Assembly (NCBI GenBank): GCA_029882355.1 | Contig: JAOUKV010000032.1 | Location: 1 to 32,495, forward strand | DNA: 32,495 nucleotides | DNA from: Gammaproteobacteria bacterium | GTDB lineage: Bacteria > Pseudomonadota > Gammaproteobacteria > SZUA-229 | Direction of reading: 5' to 3' | In this document: positions 23,733-32,495 of the stretch, one piece after another | Layout of the letters: each line of letters starts with the position of its first letter | Numbering within the stretch: position 1 is the first letter of the stretch | The notes under the pieces: model-generated | What the model saw: only the letters and a program-made list of their open reading frames with translations | Told to the model about the DNA's origin: nothing | Databases searched by the model: none | Position numbers and translations under genes: made by a program

Positions 23733-24692
23733 TTATTTGGCGGTGACTGTCTTAACAGCTTCAACTGACTGTGCGATTTGCATTACTGCCATCGCCGGAA
23801 CCTCACCGATGACAGTGACAAAATGCTGGTTTATATGAGATCTATAAGCATTCAGCGCGCCCATCATCGAAGCACCTTCACGCTTCTGGTGTATCGCACC
23901 TGCCGGTTCGACAAATACCGACACCGATGCCAATCCGTCCGAGTAGGCCAGATGTAAAATTTCACCTTTTTCTGTTTGGCGGGCGCGGCTCTGGGTCAAC
24001 ATAAAACCACCTGGCAGATTGCTCACCTGCCAAACCGGATTTTTCTGTACTGGATTCACTGGATCTAATCGCTTCTCTTCAAAACCCTCACGATCTATCT
24101 CAGTAAATGCTGAAACGGGTACATCAGGCAAATACTCCAACATGGTAAACATCATTTGCTCGACCACTTGACGTTTCTCATTTAACAAGTCGCAACGCAG
24201 TAATACGCCAGTTTTTGCATCCAGCCAGTAGCGATAGCCGTAACGGAAACCGTCATTGGGTACCACATCCAGCACCGCCGCCTGATGGTCTGCAATTCGG
24301 TCGTCTTTTAGCCTGTTGATAGTGTAATACGCTTCCAGCTTCTGGAAATTGGCCGGTAAAGCAGGATGCAGGGTATGTTTGTCTGTATTGTGTGTGACCG
24401 TTAATAACTGACGTTCTGGATAAATCGAGGTGACCTCATCATTCAAACGAACCACTCGACGAGCTTCACCGTTCAAAGACATCATGCTTTCCCAGATACC
24501 ACGACCATCTGCGCCATGCTCAACACGCATAGCGACCATATTATTCGATTTCCGTAAAACTAAAACACCCTGATAATTAAGCAGCCCATCCGCATCGGTC
24601 ATTTTTCTCAGTAAAGTTGAAACCTCACTGGCAACAACTGGATTACTCAAACAGACAGAAAAAAATAATACCGGTGCTAATACAAAACGCAT
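23733..24692 (-). CDS. rseB: Sigma-E factor regulatory protein RseB (MucB)
   Basis: A 319-residue periplasmic protein with Sec signal peptide (MRFVLAPVLFFSVCLSNPVVA). It binds the periplasmic side of RseA and shields it from DegS cleavage until envelope stress. The MucB/RseB two-domain layout is visible (YQGVLVLRKSNNMVAMRVEH, YRYWLDAKTGVLLRCDLLNE, then the C-terminal domain PGGFMLTQSRAR). It lies 7 nt after rseA. Confidence 0.94.
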   Translation of the reverse strand: MRFVLAPVLFFSVCLSNPVVASEVSTLLRKMTDADGLLNYQGVLVLRKSNNMVAMRVEHGADGRGIWESMMSLNGEARRVVRLNDEVTSIYPERQLLTVTHNTDKHTLHPALPANFQKLEAYYTINRLKDDRIADHQAAVLDVVPNDGFRYGYRYWLDAKTGVLLRCDLLNEKRQVVEQMMFTMLEYLPDVPVSAFTEIDREGFEEKRLDPVNPVQKNPVWQVSNLPGGFMLTQSRARQTEKGEILHLAYSDGLASVSVFVEPAGAIHQKREGASMMGALNAYRSHINQHFVTVIGEVPAMAVMQIAQSVEAVKTVTAK

Positions 24693-24699
24693 CTACTAT

Positions 24700-25302
24700 T
24701 TACTCCGCTTCGTAGCTCACGGCTCGAACATAAGGAATGCGCCCTTGTAGGGTGTCCTGTGCAGCGAATTCGGCATGTTCAGTGAGATAAGCATCAAACT
24801 CAGCCATCTGTTGTTTCTGGTTTACCACTGGTATATCAGGTATCGCCGATGGTAATGTGGCCGGTGAGGCTGCCAACTGCTGACCACGTTCTAGCGATTC
24901 CATTTGCACAACCGTCACCACCATCAACACCGCCACCGATGCAGCCACTGCCATGCCAGCCAGGGGTCTGGCCATTGAGCCGAAGAAATTATCCAGCCAT
25001 GTCACCAGATTAAAACTATTTTTTATCTGTTTAGTTGCCTGCATTGATTCAACTGCATCAAATGATTCATTGCGTAATGCCAAATGAATTTGTGCACTGA
25101 CATCAACCATCGAAGCATCACTCAGCTCACCACGTAAGGCATCACCGACCATGTGATAACGTGCCGCCACAGAAAAATGCTCATCAGACTGCTCGACCGA
25201 TTCGTTCATCCTGATTAAAGATTCAATTTCTTCCGCATTCAAAGCATCATCAATGTAAGCCGAAATTTTTTCAGCGGCTAGATTTTCATTATTAGTATTC
25301 AT
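24700..25302 (-). CDS. rseA: Anti-sigma-E factor RseA (MucA)
   Basis: A 200-residue inner-membrane anti-sigma factor. The N-terminal cytoplasmic domain (EKISAYIDDALNAEEIESLI, YHMVGDALRGE) holds sigma-E, a single membrane helix lies near 115-132 (PLAGMAVAASVAVLMVVTVV), and the C-terminal periplasmic tail is the site of regulated proteolysis. It follows rpoE and precedes rseB, the standard order. Confidence 0.94.
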   Translation of the reverse strand: MNTNNENLAAEKISAYIDDALNAEEIESLIRMNESVEQSDEHFSVAARYHMVGDALRGELSDASMVDVSAQIHLALRNESFDAVESMQATKQIKNSFNLVTWLDNFFGSMARPLAGMAVAASVAVLMVVTVVQMESLERGQQLAASPATLPSAIPDIPVVNQKQQMAEFDAYLTEHAEFAAQDTLQGRIPYVRAVSYEAE

Positions 25303-25357
25303 AGGCTTACTCTCACTAACATCGCGGATTTTTTAACGACTAATAAAATAATAGTGT

Positions 25358-25963
25358 TCATGTATTGCCTACGTTATGACTGTAGTCATCGAGCAATGGT
25401 TCCAACCGTTCATCAATTGCTTCACGCGCTCGAAAAATTCTTGAACGCACCGTGCCGATCGGGCAATCCATGGCACTTGCAATCTCTTCATAACTCAAAC
25501 CTTCCATCTCGCGCAACATAATGGCCTCACGCAAATCGGGCGGCAGATTACTCACCGCCTGATTAACATTAACCTGAATTTCAGCCGCCAGCGCTTCTCT
25601 CTCTGGTGTGGCATATTCTTTTAACCAGTCGCTGGCACCATAATCTTCCGCATCCTGCACATCGATACTATTGGCCGGTGATTTACGACTCATAGACACC
25701 AGATGATTTTTCGCGGTATTAATCGCGATTCTATAAATCCACGTATAAAAAGCACTGTCACCCCTGAAATTGGGCAGCGCTCTGTAGGCCTTGATAAAGG
25801 TATCCTGCACCACATCGGGCACATCTGATGGATTGCGCAAAAAGCGCGCCACCAGCTTGCTGACTCGCAACTGGTATTTCAAGACCAGTAAATCGAATGC
25901 TTTTTTATCACCTTGCTGTACACGCTCGACCAGCGCTTGATCAATACTTCTCTCGTCGCCCAT
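25358..25963 (-). CDS. rpoE: RNA polymerase sigma factor RpoE (AlgU)
   Basis: A 201-residue ECF sigma factor for envelope stress. Region 2 is visible (DVVQDTFIKAYRALPNF, FYTWIYRIAINTAKNHL), and region 4 has the HTH LSYEEIASAMDCPIGTVRSR. It is the first gene of the rpoE-rseABC operon, divergent from nadB as in Pseudomonas. I could not find a convincing sigma-E autoregulatory promoter. Confidence 0.96.
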   Translation of the reverse strand: MGDERSIDQALVERVQQGDKKAFDLLVLKYQLRVSKLVARFLRNPSDVPDVVQDTFIKAYRALPNFRGDSAFYTWIYRIAINTAKNHLVSMSRKSPANSIDVQDAEDYGASDWLKEYATPEREALAAEIQVNVNQAVSNLPPDLREAIMLREMEGLSYEEIASAMDCPIGTVRSRIFRAREAIDERLEPLLDDYSHNVGNT

Positions 25964-26085
25964 TCAGGCCCTTCCCCTCATAGCCTGTAACAATGACCGC
26001 ATATACCCTGGAGGTATGTGGCAACACCATTCTGCTATAGTTCAAAAAAATTTAATCTGGATTATCGATTAGCCTATTATCAAAC

Positions 26086-26091
26086 TATAAT
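26086..26091 (+). promoter_or_regulatory. -10 hexamer of nadB
   Basis: A perfect TATAAT in the rpoE-nadB divergent gap, 48 nt before the nadB ATG. The -35 region is weak (TTATCG near 26062). Predicted start near 26097. Confidence 0.45.
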
Positions 26092-26139
26092 AACAACACT
26101 TGCAACACGAACTTGGCCAACAGGCGTTTTTATATTCCT

Positions 26140-27783
26140 ATGACTATCTCTCATCATCATGATGTACTCATCATTGGCGGCGGCGCAGCAGGTCTGAGTC
26201 TGGCATTACGTCTGGCTGATCACGCCTCGGTAGCGATCATCACCAAAGCCCCGGATAAAGATGGCAGCACTTATTATGCCCAGGGTGGTATTTCGGCGGT
26301 GGTCACCGATCAGGATTCATTTGAATCGCATATATCTGATACTTTACAGGCCGGAGCAGGCTTATGCGATCCAGAAACGGTTAAGTTCACCATTGAACAT
26401 GGCCCTGAAAATATCAAGTGGCTGGAAAAGCTGGGGGTTCCCTTTAGTAAGGAGGCATCCAACACGGGTAAGCGAAAACTGCATTTAACTCGTGAGGGTG
26501 GTCACAGTCAGCGACGAGTGATTCACGCAGCCGATGCTACTGGCAAGGCGCTGTCTGATACTCTGACCAACCATGCCAAACATCACAGTGCGATTAGTTT
26601 CTTTGAGAATCATATCGCCGTCGATCTCATCACCTCGGAGAAACAGGGTCGCAGTACAAAAAGCAACAATCAATGTATCGGCGCTTATGTGCTCAACAAA
26701 AAAAGCCGCCATGTAGAAACATTCCATGCCCGTCACGTTGTTCTGGCGACCGGCGGTGCCAGTAAAGTATATCTCTACACCAGCAATCCCGATGGCTCCA
26801 CCGGTGATGGTATTGCTATGGCATGGCGTGCGGGTTGCGAGGTCAGCAATCTTGAATTCAATCAGTTTCACCCTACCTGCCTGTATCACCCGGAAGCCAA
26901 ATCATTTTTAATTTCCGAAGCCGTACGTGGTGAAGGTGGTCACTTATTATTGCCTGATGGTTCACGCTTCATGCATCGTTTTGATGAACGCGGAGAACTA
27001 GCTCCGCGTGATATCGTTGCCCGCGCCATCGACCATGAAATGAAACGACTCGGAGCCGCCTGCGTTTATCTTGACATCAGCCATCGTCCAGCGGCCTTTA
27101 TCATTTCGCACTTTCCAACTATTCATGCACGCTGTCTTGAATTTGGTTTTGATATCACCAAAGAACCCATTCCCGTCGTCCCCGCTGCGCACTATACCTG
27201 CGGCGGTATCGTCACCAACCTACAGGGCAAAACCAATATCGGTGGACTCTACGCCATCGGCGAAGTGGCACAAACGGGTTTGCATGGTGCTAACCGTATG
27301 GCCAGTAATTCGCTGCTTGAATGTCTGGTGTTCGCCGAATCCGCCAGTAAGGATATTATCGAAAAGCTTAAAACACCTGACGAAAAAAATGAAATCGCGC
27401 CCTGGGATGAAAGTCGTGTTACTGATTCCGATGAAGAAGTCGTAGTCTCGCATAACTGGGATGAACTACGTCGTTTCATGTGGGATTATGTTGGCATCGT
27501 ACGCACAAATAAACGGCTGGAACGCGCCTTACGTCGTACCCAATTATTGCAACATGAAATCGACGAGTATTACAGCAACTTCCGCATAACCAGTGATCTC
27601 ATCGAATTACGTAATCTGGCACTGGTCGCCGAGCTAACTGTGCGCTGCGCCATGCAACGCAAAGAAAGTCGTGGTCTGCATTTCTCGCTGGACTATCCGC
27701 CCGCAAAAGAAAACAGTGTCGCAAAAAACACCGTGTTAACACCGGAAACCAACTTAACCAACAACATAAAAATCATAAAGTAA
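26140..27783 (+). CDS. nadB: L-aspartate oxidase
   Basis: A 547-residue flavoprotein that oxidises L-aspartate to iminoaspartate, the first step of de novo NAD synthesis. It shows the FAD-binding [54 protein letters not shown] and the C-terminal FAD contact [19 protein letters not shown]. The ATG at 26140 opens right before the Rossmann motif; a TTG at 26113 in frame is less likely. A sulfurtransferase gene follows after 4 nt, probably cotranscribed. Confidence 0.96.
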   Translation: MTISHHHDVLIIGGGAAGLSLALRLADHASVAIITKAPDKDGSTYYAQGGISAVVTDQDSFESHISDTLQAGAGLCDPETVKFTIEHGPENIKWLEKLGVPFSKEASNTGKRKLHLTREGGHSQRRVIHAADATGKALSDTLTNHAKHHSAISFFENHIAVDLITSEKQGRSTKSNNQCIGAYVLNKKSRHVETFHARHVVLATGGASKVYLYTSNPDGSTGDGIAMAWRAGCEVSNLEFNQFHPTCLYHPEAKSFLISEAVRGEGGHLLLPDGSRFMHRFDERGELAPRDIVARAIDHEMKRLGAACVYLDISHRPAAFIISHFPTIHARCLEFGFDITKEPIPVVPAAHYTCGGIVTNLQGKTNIGGLYAIGEVAQTGLHGANRMASNSLLECLVFAESASKDIIEKLKTPDEKNEIAPWDESRVTDSDEEVVVSHNWDELRRFMWDYVGIVRTNKRLERALRRTQLLQHEIDEYYSNFRITSDLIELRNLALVAELTVRCAMQRKESRGLHFSLDYPPAKENSVAKNTVLTPETNLTNNIKIIK

Positions 27784-27787
27784 CATT

Positions 27788-28591
27788 ATGCCTTTAATTA
27801 TTGAACCCAATGAACTTGATCAACTACTAGACAAAGCCGACGTTGTAATCGTCGACTTATGCAAAGCTAAACAATACGCACAGGCACATATACCCGGCGC
27901 TCATTTTATCAACTATATAGATATCGTTCGCATCGACAAACCGGTTATGGGGTTATTACCCGATGCAGAAAGTTTTTCTAAGTTAATTTCAGATTTAGGT
28001 ATTACTGAAAACACACAGGTTATTGCTTACGATGATGAAGGTGGCGGCTGTGCTTCACGATTCATCTGGACACTGAATGTATTTGGTCATAGCAACGCTG
28101 CTCTATTGAATGGGGGTTTACACAGCTGGGCAAATGAAGGCCATGCTTTAACCAACGAAACGACGACTAGCGCTGATCCCAGCAATTACTCACTCAGCAA
28201 CACCGGAAACTACAGCGCAGATCGCGAACATATCGAGCAACATCTGGATGACAAAAATACCGTCTTGCTAGATGCCAGATCAGCTGCTGAATTTAGTGGT
28301 GAGAAAAAATTTGCAGATAAAACCGGACACATTCCCGGCGCCATTCACTTTGAGTGGACCGACGCCATGGATCGCAACAATAACTTACGTTTACTACCCG
28401 AAGGCATTATCGAACAACGTTTAGAACAGCTAGGTATCACCAAAGAAAAGGAAGTGATTTGTTATTGCCAGTCACACCATCGCTCTGCCTTCTCTTATTT
28501 AATGCTACGACACTTAGGCTATGAAAATGTGAAAGGTTATCCGGGATCTTGGTCAGATTGGGGTAATCAGGCTGATACACCAATCGAATAA
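27788..28591 (+). CDS. Two-domain sulfurtransferase (rhodanese family)
   Basis: A 267-residue tandem rhodanese. The N-terminal domain is non-catalytic (IVDLCKAKQYAQAHIPGAHF, LLNGGLHSWANEGH). The C-terminal domain carries the active Cys, C227, in CQSHHRS, an active-site loop different from CRKGVT of bovine rhodanese and CGSGVT of E. coli SseA, so donor and acceptor cannot be assigned to thiosulfate or mercaptopyruvate. It is placed 4 nt after nadB and ends before a strong terminator. Confidence 0.9.
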   Translation: MPLIIEPNELDQLLDKADVVIVDLCKAKQYAQAHIPGAHFINYIDIVRIDKPVMGLLPDAESFSKLISDLGITENTQVIAYDDEGGGCASRFIWTLNVFGHSNAALLNGGLHSWANEGHALTNETTTSADPSNYSLSNTGNYSADREHIEQHLDDKNTVLLDARSAAEFSGEKKFADKTGHIPGAIHFEWTDAMDRNNNLRLLPEGIIEQRLEQLGITKEKEVICYCQSHHRSAFSYLMLRHLGYENVKGYPGSWSDWGNQADTPIE

Positions 28592-28638
28592 TTTCAAAAC
28601 AGATTAGCCACTAAATTAAAATGCAGGCATAAAAAAAG

Positions 28639-28668
28639 CGGGGTCGACTAATCGACCCCGATTTTTTT
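28639..28668. terminator. Strong bidirectional terminator between sulfurtransferase and lipoprotein genes
   Basis: CGGGGTCGA (28639-28647) and TCGACCCCG (28652-28660) form a perfect 9-bp stem with a CTAA loop, flanked by seven A on the left and seven T on the right. It can terminate both the nadB-sulfurtransferase unit and the convergent lipoprotein gene. Confidence 0.92.
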
Positions 28669-28685
28669 CAGTTCATGAATTCTTA

Positions 28686-30131
28686 TTAGTTAGGCATCAT
28701 GTCATAAGTCAACCTGCCGCTATAGGTAACCGTAACTGCAAGATCATTTGCAACAGAATGATCAACAATATTCTGTAGATCCTGCAATACAGCTGGAGGT
28801 AATGCGCTATAGGTCAGTAATTCAGCTTCGGTCATGGTTGCAAAAGAATCTTTGAATAACGCGGTAAACATAAATCCAGGTTCCAGGAAGCTGATAACCA
28901 GAGTGTCATAATTTGTACTACCAGGTGTGCTCTCGATGGCAGTAACACTGATTTCACAAGGCAGTGCACCGGCGTGATGACGGCCCGTACCCATCGCCTG
29001 TTTAGCGTACAAGGGTGAGCATGCTTCGATAATAAAGTTATTATAAGCAACAGCAGCATCATCAACACCAACACCGGGCAGGCCTAATGGGAAACTACGC
29101 GCAGAACGCCATGATGAATCGGGACTAAGCAGTGATTCCAATGCTGGAACATGTTCACCATTGATTCGTCCATCGGTTGTTGTTAAACCATGAATACTCA
29201 TAGTCTGAATAATAGCCGATGCAACGCCTTTAACTTCAGCGGCGGTAAATTCAGAGGCATCTGGTTTCATATATGAGAAATGTATATAAGGTGAATCATA
29301 GGGGGACTCATCAACAACAGTGAGAATTTCATCCTGTGTATACTCAGGCCCTATTTTCTCAGCTAAAGCGGTATAAGCAAAAGATGCATCAGCCACCACA
29401 GCCTCATCAAGAGCAGCATAAATGATGGTTTTTAACTCTGTTTTAACTGTACCCGGCAGCTGACTAATTTCAGTAGCAAAAGCGGCATCATCCATCTGTG
29501 CACCAAATACAGTATCACTGAAGAACAAGGTGAAGATAGCATCTGGATTCAGCATATCAACATAAATATTCACACCATCGTTGTATACAGATACCTCGCA
29601 TGGCAGTGCTGGTGCATGAATAAAACCATCAGCAACTTTCTGTCCTGTAACAATATCTGTTTTTCCAAGTGCTTTAGCTGCGTAGTAGCTATTACAAATA
29701 TCCATCACCTTCACTTTATAGGTATTTGCCGGTGACGCAGCAACGGCAGGATCAATCAAATCTGTAGAGGGTATTTGAGTGATACCACCTAAAAATGCAG
29801 GACTATCCTGCCCCGCAATTATCCAGTTAGCAGGATAATTAGTGCCATCATCATGCGTAAAAGTTGTTTCGTCTGTTGCTATAAAGTAATCATGAATAAC
29901 ATCAGCAACTGCCTGAGTTTTGGCGTAAGTAGCAACATAATCGACTGCACCAGCTGCATCTGTCACCACATCCAAAGTGGCAATACGTTCAAATGGGGTA
30001 AATGTTTCATCCGCTACAGGAGCGGGAGTACTGTTATTACTACATCCGCTCACGCCAAGTACGACAATAAAAGCCGCACCCAGGAGCGAGTTTTTTTTCA
30101 GCAAGCCAGGATCTTTCTTGATCGTTTTCAT
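28686..30131 (-). CDS. Lipoprotein with two DUF302-like repeats
   Basis: A 481-residue predicted lipoprotein of unknown function. The start at 30131 follows an AGAGGAAA site and gives a signal peptide with lipobox GVSGC (C30). Two internal repeats are visible: residues 146-245 (CNSYYAAKALG ... ALPCEVSVYNDG ... LNPDAIFTLFF) and 371-465 (CSPLYAKQAMG ... ALPCEISV ... LEPGFMFTALF). Each keeps a Cys pair (C146/C178 and C371/C392). The pattern resembles DUF302 proteins of unknown function. A non-repeated segment of about 120 residues separates them. It is divergent from the ompR-like gene across a 295-bp gap. Confidence 0.75.
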   Translation of the reverse strand: MKTIKKDPGLLKKNSLLGAAFIVVLGVSGCSNNSTPAPVADETFTPFERIATLDVVTDAAGAVDYVATYAKTQAVADVIHDYFIATDETTFTHDDGTNYPANWIIAGQDSPAFLGGITQIPSTDLIDPAVAASPANTYKVKVMDICNSYYAAKALGKTDIVTGQKVADGFIHAPALPCEVSVYNDGVNIYVDMLNPDAIFTLFFSDTVFGAQMDDAAFATEISQLPGTVKTELKTIIYAALDEAVVADASFAYTALAEKIGPEYTQDEILTVVDESPYDSPYIHFSYMKPDASEFTAAEVKGVASAIIQTMSIHGLTTTDGRINGEHVPALESLLSPDSSWRSARSFPLGLPGVGVDDAAVAYNNFIIEACSPLYAKQAMGTGRHHAGALPCEISVTAIESTPGSTNYDTLVISFLEPGFMFTALFKDSFATMTEAELLTYSALPPAVLQDLQNIVDHSVANDLAVTVTYSGRLTYDMMPN

Positions 30132-30370
30132 ATTTAATTTCCTCTGAGGATACTTTAAGTAATTATTTTTCTGGGAGTAAAGACTCATTTTTTTGGATCA
30201 TTTTGTAAGAGGATTCTCCTCTATAGGATTCAGTGGCATTTAGTCTTATTACTCTGTCTCATCAGAAATTTAAGATGTTTATAAATGAAACGCCTACCAC
30301 TAAGCCCATACATATAGTAATGTGATACTTCAATTAAAAGGGTTTCAGTCTGTTTCTGATCACGCAGGAA

Positions 30371-30397
30371 TTGTTACAAATTGTTTCAATTTAGAAT
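30371..30397 (+). promoter_or_regulatory. OmpR-like 10-bp tandem box and -10 element before the response regulator
   Basis: TTGTTACAAA (30371-30380) and TTGTTTCAAT (30381-30390) form a head-to-tail repeat with exact 10-bp period, as in OmpR sites that bind two molecules side by side (GTTACA-type core). TAGAAT at 30392-30397 can serve as the -10. This suggests autoregulation. The rest of the 30132-30426 gap has no further recognisable element. Confidence 0.5.
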
Positions 30398-30426
30398 GGA
30401 TCAACATCAAGTAATCAACTAGCACC

Positions 30427-31164
30427 ATGACAATAAAAAAATCGACTAAAAAAAACGGCGAACCACAATTACTGGTTGTCGATGATGACGCTGAATTGTG
30501 CGCCCTGCTTGAAAGCTATTTAGAAGAACACGGTTATGCGGTGTCCTACGCTGGTGATGGCGTAGAAATGGATCAGTTTCTCAGCAACAATACGGCTGAC
30601 TTAGTCATACTCGATCTGATGCTACCGGGTGAAGACGGACTATCGCTGGCTCAACGTCTGCGCCAAAGCAGTAACATCCCGGTCATCATGCTGTCTGCAC
30701 GCGGTGAAGAAATCGACCGCATCATCGGCCTGGAAATGGGCGCTGATGACTATCTGGCCAAACCATTCAATCCCCGTGAACTGCTGGCGCGAATCAAGGC
30801 ACTGCTTCGGCGCAGCACAACCACCCAACTGGCAGCAACGGCCACGGCCAAAAGCTATACTTTTTCGAACTTCCATCTAGACATCGTGCAACAACATTTG
30901 TTGAACAACAATGAACCCGTGGCATTGACCACGGGAGAGTTCTGCCTGCTACGAGTATTGGTGGAGAATCCAGATCAGGAATTAAGTCGTGACGATCTGG
31001 TGCAAAAGCTCAAGGGTTATGAACGCCAGCCCTATGACCGCAGCATTGATGTCTGCATCACCCGGCTGAGAAAAAAGATAGAACCCGACCCATCCAAACC
31101 CAGCTTTATTCATACTGTGTGGGGGCGGGGTTATATTTTTATCCCTACGGGTGATCAGACATGA
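30427..31164 (+). CDS. ompR: OmpR-family response regulator
   Basis: A 245-residue two-component regulator. The receiver domain has the acidic pair D19/D20/D21, phosphoacceptor D63 in VILDLMLPGEDG, and K112 in LAKPFNP. The C-terminal winged helix is of the OmpR/PhoB type (LTTGEFCLLRVL, SIDVCITRLRKKIEPD, HTVWGRGYIF). Sequence and pairing with a downstream EnvZ-like kinase support an OmpR assignment. The stop overlaps the kinase start (ATGA). No ribosome binding site is evident before the ATG. Confidence 0.9.
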   Translation: MTIKKSTKKNGEPQLLVVDDDAELCALLESYLEEHGYAVSYAGDGVEMDQFLSNNTADLVILDLMLPGEDGLSLAQRLRQSSNIPVIMLSARGEEIDRIIGLEMGADDYLAKPFNPRELLARIKALLRRSTTTQLAATATAKSYTFSNFHLDIVQQHLLNNNEPVALTTGEFCLLRVLVENPDQELSRDDLVQKLKGYERQPYDRSIDVCITRLRKKIEPDPSKPSFIHTVWGRGYIFIPTGDQT

Positions 31165-32495
31165 GAATTATTGATGAATTTCGTCGCGGTACCCTGTTCG
31201 CCAAAACAGCACTGACGACGACCCTGGTCTCTTCACTATTCCTGATCTTTACGCTGACTCTGCTGGCTATATTTATCATCGTACCCACCAGTCAACGCTC
31301 TGCTGCAAGTCTGGCATCATTGATTTCTCTATCTGCCGATGTCTGGCAGAATTTATCGGAACAACAACGCTCAGCATTTACCGACCAATTGAATCAACGC
31401 TACCAGATCGAACTCACAACAATACGCCCTGATCTGGTGGCACGTACTCGTCATCCTCCATTTTTTGCTTTACTGGAAGACAAGATGGAGCAGCTGATGG
31501 GTGAAAAAGTAACAATACTTCAGTCCAACAAACCTGCTGAACGTAGCCGTTACTGGGTGCCCATCAGACAAGCTGACGGAACAATTCTGGTTGGTTTCGA
31601 ATATAGCCACATGGGTCTGGATCCACCGATTACCATTTTGATTCTTATTGTCGTTGGCGTGATTGCCTCTTTCATTGCGGCCGTGATTCTTGCTCATCGC
31701 CTGACCAAACCTCTGGCAAGTCTGGCACGTGCATCACAGCAGATTGGTTGTGGAGCAGCCATCAAACCCTTGCCGGAACAGGGGCCGCTGGAGCTGGCTG
31801 AGCTAGTGCAGAGCTTTAATATTATGGCATTGCAGATTCAGGATCTATTGGCCAATCGAACCACCCTGCTTGCCGGTATATCGCACGACTTACGAACACC
31901 ACTAACCAGACTGAAATTAGTGTTAGAGATGCTGGAAAAAGACTGCAATCCAGCGTTACTCAAGCAGGCGAAAAATGATATCGGTCAGATGGATCGTCTT
32001 ATCGGCCTGTTTCTTGAAGTTAGCCGTGGCCTGCAGGAAGAAAAACGTCAGCGGATCAATATCAAACCATTACTCGATAAAGTGGTGGAAGAGTTTATAC
32101 AGGGCGGTGCAAAGATCACCTGGCAACCAGGCCCGGATTGTTTCAAGTTGATCCACCCACTCGCACTACGACGTATCATTGGTAATCTACTAGAAAATGC
32201 CGTGCGCTACGGCGAAGGCAAAGCGATCATCTTGAACTACAGGGTCGAAGGAAAGACTGATTCAGAAGTAGTGATCATCGAAGTACTGGATCAGGGACCA
32301 GGCATTCCAGATGACCAGCTGGATGCGGTCTTTCAACCTTTCCACCGACTGGAGCAGTCTCGCAGCACACACACTGGCGGCAGCGGTTTAGGACTCAGCA
32401 TCGCACAACAGCTTGCTTCAGCCAATGGCTGCAAGGTGGAGTTGATACCGCGAGACAGTGGCGGAATCTGCGCCCGCATCACCATTGGACAAAAA
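31161..32495 (+). CDS. envZ: EnvZ-like sensor histidine kinase, 3' end beyond window
   Basis: An open frame of 445 codons starts at ATG 31161 within the ATGA overlap with ompR and runs off the window without a stop. It has a first membrane helix at about 20-41, a periplasmic domain of about 115 residues, a second helix at 157-178, then HAMP (HRLTKPLASLARASQQIG), the H-box with H242 (AGISHDLRTPLTRLKLVLE), N-box IIGNLLENAVRYGEG, G1 DQGPGIP, F/G2 FQPFHRLEQS and GGSGLGLSIAQQLA. Nearly complete, only the extreme C-terminus is missing. Confidence 0.92.
   Translation, partial: MRIIDEFRRGTLFAKTALTTTLVSSLFLIFTLTLLAIFIIVPTSQRSAASLASLISLSADVWQNLSEQQRSAFTDQLNQRYQIELTTIRPDLVARTRHPPFFALLEDKMEQLMGEKVTILQSNKPAERSRYWVPIRQADGTILVGFEYSHMGLDPPITILILIVVGVIASFIAAVILAHRLTKPLASLARASQQIGCGAAIKPLPEQGPLELAELVQSFNIMALQIQDLLANRTTLLAGISHDLRTPLTRLKLVLEMLEKDCNPALLKQAKNDIGQMDRLIGLFLEVSRGLQEEKRQRINIKPLLDKVVEEFIQGGAKITWQPGPDCFKLIHPLALRRIIGNLLENAVRYGEGKAIILNYRVEGKTDSEVVIIEVLDQGPGIPDDQLDAVFQPFHRLEQSRSTHTGGSGLGLSIAQQLASANGCKVELIPRDSGGICARITIGQK

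Noticed and set aside
25964-26060. A possible sigma-E autoregulatory promoter for rpoE (GAACTA on the minus strand near 26040).
   Set aside because: No TCTGA-like -10 lies at 16-17 bp, so the match does not rise above chance.
1-32495. CRISPR arrays, insertion sequences, prophage genes and replication origins.
   Set aside because: No regularly spaced long repeats with spacers, no transposase, integrase or phage structural genes, and no DnaA-box cluster were seen on either strand.

Overview
The window reads as a chromosomal segment of a gammaproteobacterium with moderate GC. The block nadB <> rpoE-rseA-rseB-rseC ... lepA-lepB-DUF4845-rnc-era-recO matches the gene order known from Pseudomonas and relatives. 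The exact genus cannot be fixed from sequence alone; a free-living, nitrate-assimilating, probably aquatic lineage would fit.

Layout. (1) 1-159: 3' part of a tRNA-Ser(GGA) and a bidirectional terminator. (2) 159-5613, minus strand: assimilatory nitrate reduction operon nirB-nirD-nasA, preceded by a sigma-54-like promoter, an NtrC-like enhancer and a very long G-tract block. (3) About 5820-9560: an AT-richer accessory island holding an HTH/GHKL-ATPase/STAS-like regulator, a small zinc-ribbon membrane protein flanked by two 83-bp palindromic elements, and a hipBA-type toxin-antitoxin pair. (4) 9562-12834, minus: ABC nitrate transporter nrtA-nrtB-nrtD with its own sigma-54/NtrC-type control region. 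Regions 2 and 4 are functionally one nitrate-assimilation cluster (uptake, reduction to nitrite, reduction to ammonium), and region 3 sits between them. (5) 13317-13883: a ribosome hibernation factor fused to a cold-shock domain. (6) 13900-15914: a decayed coding remnant, bioA and tRNA-Ser(CGA). (7) 16072-17472: mltF, a murein lytic transglycosylase. (8) 17511-25963, minus: recO, era, rnc, DUF4845, lepB, lepA, a glutaredoxin-like gene, then rseC, rseB, rseA and rpoE (listed in coordinate order, i.e. reverse of transcription). (9) 26140-28591, plus: nadB and a two-domain sulfurtransferase, closed by a strong terminator. (10) 28686-30131, minus: a lipoprotein with an internal duplication. (11) 30427-32495, plus: an OmpR-type response regulator and its sensor kinase, the latter cut by the window edge.

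The most unusual signals are in the accessory island and its borders. Four TTACAA boxes lie at an exact 22-bp period over the apparently leaderless promoter of the HTH-GHKL-STAS gene. A G-quadruplex-capable tract lies between the NtrC-like enhancer and the sigma-54-like promoter of nirB. Regular TGATAATTA motifs lie upstream of hipB. The rest of the window is mostly conserved housekeeping or stress genes. All functional assignments come from reading motifs by eye; no database search was possible.
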